Shown in pieces: positions 15,771 through 24,700 of a stretch of 45,319 nucleotides of DNA. Origin of the DNA: Flavobacterium sp. (GTDB lineage Bacteria; Bacteroidota; Bacteroidia; Flavobacteriales; Flavobacteriaceae); NCBI GenBank assembly GCA_027484725.1, contig JAIXSK010000005.1, positions 1-45,319 of the forward strand, given 5' to 3'. The translations under genes and the position numbers were made by a program. The notes under the pieces are model-generated. The model was not told the DNA's origin and searched no databases. It saw nothing but the letters and a program-made list of their open reading frames with translations. Positions within the stretch are counted from its first letter, which is position 1; every line of letters begins with the position of its first letter.

Positions 15771-16673
15771 ATGAAAAAAATAAGGGTTCTTTTTTTGGTT
15801 TTGGTATACAACCTGCAGGCGCAACCTGTTTTAGAAGCCACGCATTTTCCGCAACAGTATACCGCTGATGTATACAAAGCATACACAACCGGTTACACCA
15901 ATGGCAACAGTGGGCCTAACCAGATTTGGGATTATTCAGATATTGAACTGCTTTCATCGAACTGGCATATCAGTTTGGTTTCAGATGATACCGAACAACT
16001 CGGTTTGATGTTTCCCGAAGCTAATTATTTTTATTATTGGGATATCAACGGGTATCCATATTATGACACGTATCAATTAAGTGCTACTTCTTTTGACTAC
16101 ACTGGCTATCTTGATTGGGACTTGATTGCGGCTTATGAAGACTTTGAGTTGACCTATACATTTCCGTATACTTACAATACGGTTTTTACAGATTCCTATA
16201 GTTTTTCTGACCAAACGGTGACCAAAACTTACGATGCCTATGGTACGTTAATTACTCCTTATGGAACTTTTAGCGATGTGATTCGTCAAAAAATAGAAAA
16301 GCCAAGCGGCACAACCTACGCCTGGATTAATGCGCAAAATGCACAAACGCTACTGAGGGGCACTTTTACCAATAGTCAGGTTTTGTTTTTTAAAGACACC
16401 ACCCATTTGAATATTCTTGAAAACCAAAGCCAAGCCTTTGTGCTTTATCCGAATCCGGTACAAAATGATTTTAAGATCAGGTATGAAAATGCTATCGAAG
16501 AAATGTTTGTTACCGTTTGCAACACGGTTGGGCAATTGCTTATTACCAACAAAAAACTCGTCAGCAGTTCTCAAGTTTTCAGCTTGTCAGATTTATGTCC
16601 CGGAGTTTACATCGTGAAAATAACCAACAGTCAGCATCAGGTTTTGCATACTCAGAAAATCTTCAAAAGCTAG
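15771..16673 (+). CDS. Secreted protein with T9SS type-A sorting domain
   Basis: 300 residues with a short signal peptide (MKKIRVLFLVLVYNLQAQ). The middle 200 residues are Tyr/Trp/Asp-rich beta sequence (NQIWDYSDIELLSSNWHI, YFYYWDINGYPYYDTYQL) with no family I can name. The C-terminal 75 residues form a standard type-A sorting domain (FVLYPNPVQNDFKIRYE ... VCNTVGQLLI ... LCPGVYIVKI ... QKIFKS), which routes the protein through T9SS to the surface or medium. The start is fixed by the signal peptide and a promoter element only 5 nt upstream. It stands alone between a divergent gene and a helicase gene 132 bp downstream. Confidence 0.88.
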   Translation: MKKIRVLFLVLVYNLQAQPVLEATHFPQQYTADVYKAYTTGYTNGNSGPNQIWDYSDIELLSSNWHISLVSDDTEQLGLMFPEANYFYYWDINGYPYYDTYQLSATSFDYTGYLDWDLIAAYEDFELTYTFPYTYNTVFTDSYSFSDQTVTKTYDAYGTLITPYGTFSDVIRQKIEKPSGTTYAWINAQNAQTLLRGTFTNSQVLFFKDTTHLNILENQSQAFVLYPNPVQNDFKIRYENAIEEMFVTVCNTVGQLLITNKKLVSSSQVFSLSDLCPGVYIVKITNSQHQVLHTQKIFKS

Positions 16674-16779
16674 TTTTTAAATAATTTTAAAGAAGACTTT
16701 TTGTTTATTTTTGAGGCTTAATTTGCAAAATCAAAAACTACCTGAATTCCGCCGGATTTCGTTCACTTCATCTTAAATG

Positions 16780-16787
16780 TACTTTGC
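16780..16787 (+). promoter_or_regulatory. Near-consensus -7 element of the helicase gene
   Basis: TACTTTGC lies 18 nt before ATG 16806. It matches TAnnTTTG with one spacer base missing, a form also found before ppc (33753-33760). Confidence 0.35.
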
Positions 16788-16805
16788 AGCCGCCAAATTT
16801 TTCCT

Positions 16806-18221
16806 ATGAGCGCCAACGCTTTTTATAGAATCTTGCAACAAAAGTTTCCGTTTAGCCCCACGGTCAAGCAAGCTATTTTTTTTCAGCTCGTGGCTGATTT
16901 TGCCACCAATGGCCGTCGAGACGAAATTTTTGTGCTCAAAGGTTACGCCGGAACCGGAAAAACCAGTGTCATTGCTACCTTAGTAAATTCGCTGTCTGAG
17001 GCTCGGCTCAAATCAGTACAACTGGCTCCCACAGGACGCGCAGCCAAAGTCATTGCGCAGTATTCGGGCAGAGCGGCTTTTACCATCCACAAAAAAATAT
17101 ACTTCCCCAAAAAGAACTCGGGCGGCGGCATGAGTTTTACACTGCAACCCAACAAGCACAAAGACACCTTGTTTATTGTAGATGAAGCTTCGATGATTTC
17201 TGACGCACCCGGTGAAAACGGTTCTTTGCTGGATGATTTGATTTCTTATGTATATGCGGGCGCCAACTGTAAACTGGTTTTGCTGGGTGATTCGGCGCAG
17301 TTGCCTCCGGTGAATGCCTCAGAATCGCCAGCACTCAATATTGATTTGCTGGGTTTGCACTACCAAAAACGCGTGGTCCATATTGAGCTTGATGAAGTGA
17401 TGCGTCAAGAAGAAGACTCCGGTATTTTGTACAACGCCACCCAGTTGCGCGAACAATTGCTCGAGGAATTTTTTGAAGAGTTTAGGTTTCAGATCAAAGG
17501 CTTTCCGGATGTGGTAAAACTCACCGATGGTTATGACATTCAAGATGCCATTCACACGGCCTACAGCCAATACAGCATGGAAGACACCGCTTTTATAGTG
17601 CGGTCAAACAAACGCGCCAATTTATACAACCAGCAAATTCGCTCGCGCATCTTGGATAAAGAAAGCCAAATAGCCACCGGCGATTATTTGATGGTGGTTA
17701 AAAACAATTACTTCTGGCTCAACGAAACCGATCAAGCCGGCTTTGTGGCCAATGGTGATATTATTGAAGTGATGCAGGTTTTTGGCGTTAAAGAACTCTA
17801 CGGATTTACTTTTGCCCAAGTCAAAATCAGAATGGTTGATTACCCCGAACAGCGCCCCATTGAAACCGTTTTGTTGCTTGATACCCTGAGTAGCGAATCA
17901 CCGGCGCTCTCGTATGACGATGCCAACCGCTTGTATGAAGAAGTACTCAAAGACTACGACGATGAGCCCTCAAAGTACAAAAAAATGCAAAAGCTCAAAG
18001 AGAACGAATACTTCAACGCCCTGCAAGTCAAGTTTGCCTATGCCATGACGTGTCATAAATCACAGGGGGGGCAATGGAAGACCGTTTTTATCGAGCAACC
18101 CTATTTGCCCGACGGAATTTTAGACAGCGATTACTTCAGATGGCTATATACAGCCGTTACGCGCGCCCAAGAAAAATTGTATTTGATTGGGTTTAAGGAG
18201 GATTTTTTTGAGGAGGAGTGA
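16806..18221 (+). CDS. RecD-like ATP-dependent DNA helicase (superfamily 1B)
   Basis: 471 residues. Walker A is GYAGTGKT (46-53), an APTGRAA motif follows at 75-81, and Walker B is FIVDEASM (124-131). GDSAQLPPV is motif III, and the C-terminal UvrD_C_2-type block has TCHKSQG and LYTAVTRAQEKLYLIG. This compact layout, without a nuclease or long N-terminal domain, matches the short RecD2/Dda-like helicases usual in Bacteroidota. The expected role is 5'-3' unwinding in repair or replication restart. The C-terminus ends in an acidic EDFFEEE. It is monocistronic; the 3' spacer is made of short tandem words rather than an obvious terminator. Confidence 0.92.
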   Translation: MSANAFYRILQQKFPFSPTVKQAIFFQLVADFATNGRRDEIFVLKGYAGTGKTSVIATLVNSLSEARLKSVQLAPTGRAAKVIAQYSGRAAFTIHKKIYFPKKNSGGGMSFTLQPNKHKDTLFIVDEASMISDAPGENGSLLDDLISYVYAGANCKLVLLGDSAQLPPVNASESPALNIDLLGLHYQKRVVHIELDEVMRQEEDSGILYNATQLREQLLEEFFEEFRFQIKGFPDVVKLTDGYDIQDAIHTAYSQYSMEDTAFIVRSNKRANLYNQQIRSRILDKESQIATGDYLMVVKNNYFWLNETDQAGFVANGDIIEVMQVFGVKELYGFTFAQVKIRMVDYPEQRPIETVLLLDTLSSESPALSYDDANRLYEEVLKDYDDEPSKYKKMQKLKENEYFNALQVKFAYAMTCHKSQGGQWKTVFIEQPYLPDGILDSDYFRWLYTAVTRAQEKLYLIGFKEDFFEEE

Positions 18222-18278
18222 AGGGGAACGGCTGCGCCTTTAGACCGCTGCGCTTTGGGACATAAGGGAAGGTTTTTA

Positions 18279-18313
18279 TGTTGTATGTTAAATGCTGAAT
18301 GTTGAATGTTGAA
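18279..18313 (+). repeat. Heptamer array, TGTTGAA-type (5 units)
   Basis: TGTTGTA, TGTTAAA, TGCTGAA, TGTTGAA and TGTTGAA follow with an exact 7-nt period. One base (18314) separates the array from the octamer array. Confidence 0.8.
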
Positions 18314-18314
18314 T

Positions 18315-18394
18315 GAGTTTCTGAGTGGCTGAGTATCTGAGTATCTGAGTACCTGAGAAGGTGAGAGACTGAGTTCCTGAGTTCCTGAGTAGCT
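18315..18394 (+). repeat. CTGAGTNN octamer array (10 units)
   Basis: Ten 8-nt units, most reading GAGTNNCT, so CTGAGT is constant and two bases vary (TT, GG, AT, AT, AC, then two degenerate units, TC, TC, AG). This is the longest of the five octamer arrays in the window. Confidence 0.9.
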
Positions 18395-18524
18395 GCGCTC
18401 CACGAATAGCACGCGTATTATTGATTGTTGTGTTTTCCTGAATGATTTCCGGAAACATTTTTATCAATGAGAACATCACTTTTGTCCTAAAGCGTAGCGG
18501 TCTTATAGTTCAGCGGTCAATAAT

Positions 18525-18566
18525 GATTAACGATTAACGATTGAGGATTAACGATTGTTGATTTTT
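18525..18566 (+). repeat. Heptamer array, GATTAAC-type (6 units)
   Basis: GATTAAC, GATTAAC, GATTGAG, GATTAAC, GATTGTT and GATTTTT follow with an exact 7-nt period. Confidence 0.8.
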
Positions 18567-18693
18567 GAAGTAATTGAATTTGTGAAACCGACAATCCCTT
18601 TTGTCCAAAGGCACAGCCGAGTCCACAAGCCTCAGTCGGCAGGCAGGCCCACAAATCACAAACGCTGTGTAATGAATTTGGGGTTTTTATTAC

Positions 18694-18717
18694 CTGATTC
18701 TGAGTACCTCAGCCGCT
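18694..18717 (+). repeat. Octamer array abutting the giant gene's stop codon (3 units)
   Basis: CTGATTCT, GAGTACCT and CAGCCGCT end exactly at the base before the stop codon (18718-18720) of the SprB-repeat gene. Confidence 0.6.
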
Positions 18718-21700
18718 TTAATAAACCATGATCTTTGTGCTCACATAGCGGTTAGATGTTTTCACTTTGACCAGATAGGTTCCTTGGCTGACATGCGGTA
18801 TCCGGATTTGAATGTTCGTTTTGTTTTCAACATCCCACTGGGCAATGAGTTGCCCAAGTAAATTGTACAAATACACTTTTTCAACGGTGGTTTTTATATC
18901 GTTGTTTATGATGTTGATACAGTAGTTGTTGTGACTAAAATTAATGAGCATTGGGCGCACAGTAAAATCTTCATTGCCCAGTGTTTCAGTTGTAAACCGC
19001 ACTGAAAATCGCTGGTCATAAGTACCTTCGGTTAGCGTTATCACAAAATTTTGATTTTTTAAGTTGTGGTAAAGTCCGGTCACGTTATCAAAAATATAAA
19101 TTTCGGTGGTCTCAGGAATGTTTTCAAGTGCGTCTATTTTAACGGTAACCTCGCCCGGATTTAATATTTTAATACCCAACGGAATGATGCGATTGTCATT
19201 AAAATCTGAAACCGCCTGAATTACAAATTGATGGTTGCTCAATGCCCAATACATATCGTCATTGTTTACATCCATCATCAGGGCATCATAACCCAAATCA
19301 AAAGCATTGGTAGCCGCTGCATCAGCACCCACCAACAATTGACGATGCAATCCGCTTGGCGCATCAAAACGCAATCTGATTTTGGGTCTAAGGTCTTCAT
19401 GAACTGATGTTGTAGCCGCATTGTTTTGCGTGCGCATGAATACTGATTGGGCTACTGATTCAACTTGAAAGACGCGTTGACTGTTCCTTATGACAATTGG
19501 CCCACCGGTAACGGCTGTTGTTAGATTTGGATTGTTGGTCACCAAAGATGGGTCTAGAATTGTTCCCACAAAGAAACCTTGACCTACCGGAATATATCTT
19601 TGGGGAATCATGGTTCCGATGGCACCATTGTGGTTGATCAAAAGATCATTTGAAATTGCCGGAACACCACCCATCAAGGTATAGGTAGCATACCCACCCA
19701 CATAAGACGCTAAAATGTGTGTGTGTCCAGCAAAGTGATTCCAGAATGACAGTGCACCATTGATGATGTTGGTGGTATTTCTTCCGGCGCCGTCTTTGAT
19801 GTTGTCTTTGATAAATTCGTCGGCATCTAATGCAGACGGGTACGGATTCCCAATTAAATAAAGTTGATTCGGGGCAATGTTTAAAAATACAGTACCGTTG
19901 TTGGGTTTTCCGGCAAATACATAGTTTTGTGTGTCTGATATAGTAGCTGTACCATCTGTTCCTTTCATAGTAAAACCTTCACCTACTTTGATATTTCCGG
20001 TGCTGCCCGTAAATTGCCAACCGGCATAAACGGTGCTTAAACTGGTGTATTTATATAGCCAATACTCGCTAATGTTGATGGGGTTTGAAAGCGCTCCATC
20101 GGCAAAATAGGCACCTGCACCAAAGTTAATCAAGCCCGGAGCAAATGGGTTAGTAGTTACATTGGTACCGTCTCTTAAAACATCCCCAATGGTATAATCT
20201 ATTCCGTTTTCACTCACTGGCGAACACCAATAGTTATAATTAAAACTGCTTCGGGTTCCTTGTTGATCTCGGTAAATTTTGCCGTTACCACCGGTAGGGT
20301 TAGCCACCAATCCCAATTGAAGTATTTGCGCTTCTCCGGTGAGTCGAATATCACCACTTTGTAATGTCAATAAGTTTGAAACAGTTAATTCATAGCCATC
20401 AGCCAAACTGACTCCTTTGGCTCCGTTTGAAGTATTCAAGTTTACATTATAGAACGTTTCGTTGTTTTTGATTCCTGCATTAATGGTTTGAATTTGATTG
20501 GGTGTTGCACCAGTAAAGCTCACGGTTCCTTGTCCGGGTATAAAGGAACCACTGTTTTTCCAGTCTCTGCTTACATACAAATCTGAATTTGTGGCCATGC
20601 TCAACGAGGCTGTAGCCCCAATGATGAGATCTTGCGCATCGGCTATATTGTTGTATAAAATGGCAAAAGGAGATGTCGCCGGATCTATCAGAGGCATGCG
20701 TATTGCACCCGAAGGAATTTGTGCATCAATGGTGGGCGAAGGTAATCCGCCTGCCCAATTTCTGCAATCAAACCAATCATTGCTCACCAGTCCGGTCCAT
20801 AGTCCTGGGATACCGTTGATGACCGTGACCGATGCCATACCACTTAAATCACTTGCCGTTGCGTTGCACGAAACATCACTCAAAGCAGTAAGGGTGTATA
20901 AGGCATCGGCAGTTATGTCATTGACACTAAAAACATAGGGGTTTGTATTGATGTTGTTTACCGTAGTTTGTGTACTGCCATTGCTGTAGGTAAGGCTCCA
21001 AGGTGCAGTACCTGTTAAGGTAACACTAAAGGTAGCGGTTCCGTGGTTACAAATATTTTGATCCGGACCCAATACCGCCGAAGGATGCGTACAGAGTGAA
21101 GCCGAACAACTGGCGGTTGATGCAGTAAAGCAAGTGCCAAGGCCACCGGTGGGCGTTACTGTAATGACCACCACATCATTTTCATTCAAACCCGTTACGG
21201 TATAAGAAAGTACATTTCCGATAGAGCCTATAGTTATGGGTGCATCGGCATTGATTTGATAACTAACTTCATAATCATTAGCACCGGCCAAAGCGCCCCA
21301 GTCAAAGGTTACTGAGTTTGCAGTATTGGTGCCGCAAATAATTGACGGACTCAAAGAACCACCGTTTACAACAACATCTACACTCACCACATTACTTGGA
21401 CAGCCTGAAGCGTCATTCACTACTACATAATAGGTTCCAGCTGCTAAACCGGTAAAAATATTACTGCTCTGATAAGTTGTCCCACCGTCTATGCTGTAAT
21501 CAAAAGGGAGTGTTCCGCCAATAACCGTAGCAGTTATGGTACCGTCGGTTGATCCGCAGCTGGTTGCAGTAACTGTAGCTGATACTGTTGCTGCTTCTAA
21601 ATCAATGACAGTAACCGTGAGTGACCTTTTACACAGATATACATCTCTGACCCAAACCGTGTATGTGCCGGCACCAAATCCGGTGAGTACATTACTGGTC

Positions 21701-24700
21701 TGATAAGAAATATCATCGCGGCTATATTCATAATTTGGTGTGCCTCCAAGAGCGTTGAGTGTGATGGTTCCGTTGGTTAATCCACAGGAGGCATCATTTA
21801 CCAGGGCAGTCAAGCTTTGCGGACCTACCGTATTATTGACCAAGACTACTTGGGTGGTCAAACAACCATTTCCGTCTTTTACGACCACCGTGTAACTACC
21901 CGGGAACAATGCACCTGAATTATTGTTGCCAGAAAAGGTAAGCCCCCCGTCAAAACTATATGTGTATGGGAGTAATCCTCCTGAGGCAGCCACGGTGATG
22001 CTTCCGTTTTGATTTCCGCAACTAGCCGCAACTACTGTAGTGGTAAAATTAGCTGCTGCCAAATTGCCTATGGTAATTCCGGTGGTTACCACACAGTTTC
22101 GGGCATCTTTCATATAGACGGTATAAAAACCGGCAGCTAAACCGGTAAATATATTACTGCTTTGGTAAACACTTCCGTCTAAGCTAAATTGATAAGGAGT
22201 AATCCCAAGAGTTCCCGTGGCAAATAGGGCTCCGTCACTATTGTTGCATGAGGCTGCAACCGTAAATGAGGTCACCATGGGTATGCTGCCTTCAAATATA
22301 AATTCTGTGGTTGTATTTACACAACCCGCTGCATCTTTGATATAAACTGTATATAGGTCTGCCGGTAAGTTGTTGAATAAATTGCTTGTCTGATAAACCG
22401 TTCCGTTGATACTGTATTGATACGGGGCTAAACCACCACTGCCGGTTACAGTTATGATTCCATTGTTTAGCCCGCAGGAAGTATCTGATGTCACAACACT
22501 CAGTGTGGGGCCACCACTGTTGCTAAGGGTCACCGTTGTGGTTTTGATGCAACCGGCACTATCCATCACACTTATGCTGTAGTTTCCGGCTGTTAGTCCA
22601 GAAAAATCACCACTAGTGTCATAAGGGTTTCCGTCAATACTGTATGAATAAGGTGCACCACTACCACCTGAACCTACAGCAGTAATGGTACCGTTGGCCA
22701 AATTACAAGATTCATTGGTTGTGGTAATTGATAACGCAGGGCTTCCGGTGGTTGCGGGTACCACAACCGTCAAGGGCGTAACACAATTAGGCCCGGGGGG
22801 GTCCGGATCAAAGCCAGAATCATCGGCCATGAGTATGGTATAAGTACCCGGAGCATAACCAGTTAGCGTTACCGTGGTATTAAATTGCGACCAAGTTACT
22901 CCATTATCTGTACTGTAATGATAGGGTGGGCTTCCGCTTCCGTTGGTTCCGGTTAAGGTGATTTGTCCGGTGCTGGATCCGCAGGGCGAACCAATAACAG
23001 CCACTGTTGCCGTAGCTCCGTTGGTGTCATTGACGGTAAACGGAACTATTTTGGTACAACCCGAAGCATCTTTGGCTATAATATAGTGTTGCCCTGGGCT
23101 GATGTTGGTATAATTGTTTCCGGTTAAAAACGGACCAAAATCTAAACTAAACGTGCACGAACTACAAGAAGAACCATTGACTCTGAAATTTTGAATTTTG
23201 CCCAAAGTACCATCGCAAACCAAAGCATCTTTGAGGGTAAAAGTAAAAGTACTGATGCCCGGGCCGCTTCCTGTGTTGGTGACAACCAGTCCTGATTGGG
23301 TAATGATACAGCCTGTAGCATCTTTTAAGTAAACGGTATAAGTTCCTGCGGCCACATTGATAAAGGTACCCGATGATTGGTAGGCGGTTCCGTTGATGCT
23401 ATAGGTTAAAGGAGCCGAACCACCACTTCCGTTGGCCACAATTACCGCGTTGTTTGAGGCACAAGTTCCTTGGAGTACTACCGAAGCGCTCATACTTAAT
23501 CCGGTCAAAGAAGCAATCACGGCTTGTTTGGTAATGACACAATTATTGGCATCTTTTACATTGATGGTATAAGTTCCCGGAGATAGCCCGCCAAAAATAT
23601 TACTTGATTGATAGGCACCACTGTTGAGGTTGTATTGCAAGGGCGCAACTCCGCCACCGGCAGTAGCGGTAATGATACCCGTATTGCCGCAAGAGGAAGA
23701 CACGGCACTTAAAGCAAGTGAAAGCCCCGAGGCATTGCCAACCGTTACAGTTGTAGTTTTGATACATCCGTTGGCGTCTTTTACGTAAACGGTATAAGTA
23801 TTCGGTGCTAAATTGGTAAAGGTAGTAGTTGCTGCATAGGTTGTACCATCAATGCTGTATTGCAACGGAGCTGTACCACCGGTTCCGCTTGCAGTTATGG
23901 TTCCGTTGTTGACCGTACAAGCAGCTGGTGTACTTACAGCAGTTATGTTGGGTCCGGCTACCGGATTTACAACAACTAGAGCTGCGCCTATACAACCTTG
24001 AACATCTTTTACAAACACAAAATAATTACCCGCTGATATGCCTGTGAAGGTATTGCTTGCCTGATAGTTTGTTCCATTAATGCTATAGGTAAAAGGTCCG
24101 GAACCGCTTGGTGTAATGGTGATGCTTCCGTTGGCTGTTCCACAATTGGCCGGGGTAGATGTACCACTGGCACTCGGGCCTCCGGTGCTTGCAATGAGTA
24201 CCGTGGTGGCATCCATACATCCGGTGGCATCTTTTACCGTCACTGTATAGCTACCCGCTGGCAATCCGGTAAATAAAGGATTCGACTGAAAAGTAGTACC
24301 GTCTATACTGTATTGTAACGGTGCCACTCCCCCCGAACCGCTGGCGGTAATGCTTCCGTTGATGTTTCCACAGGCTGCGGTTGTTGAAGTTACAGAGATC
24401 GTAGGCAACGGATTACTGGCAACCTCCACAGCCATTGAACTTGTACAGCCAATAGCATCACGAACATAAACGGTATAATTGCCCGGAGTTACATTGCTGA
24501 ATATATTTCCGGGCTGAAAAGTATTTCCGTTGATACTGTACTCTAAAGGGGTGGTACCGCCGCTACCAAAGGCGGTAATGGTACCATTGTTTTGACCACA
24601 AGTGGCTGAGGCGGGTATAGCATTAAACACAATGGCTGCACTCGTAGTAATAGTTACCAAGGCACTATTGGTACAATTGACGGCATCTTTCACCGTTAAA

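Larger units (their letters stand above)
18222..18717. other. Gene-free spacer (496 bp) with several short-period arrays
   Basis: No credible ORF is present. Four separate arrays occupy much of it (18279-18313, 18315-18394, 18525-18566, 18694-18717). Between them are GCGTAGCGG/GCACAGCC-type words related to the hairpin repeat, and a short inverted repeat near 18606-18645. The spacer lies between the 3' ends of the plus-strand helicase gene and the minus-strand giant surface-protein gene. Confidence 0.8.

Noticed and set aside
18315..18394. CRISPR-like appearance of the octamer array
   Set aside because: Period is only 8 nt with 2-3 nt variable parts; there are no 25-40 nt repeats or spacers and no cas genes nearby.
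20498..20938. 146-codon plus-strand ORF inside the giant gene
   Set aside because: Antisense shadow of a repetitive coding region, with no homology-like motif.
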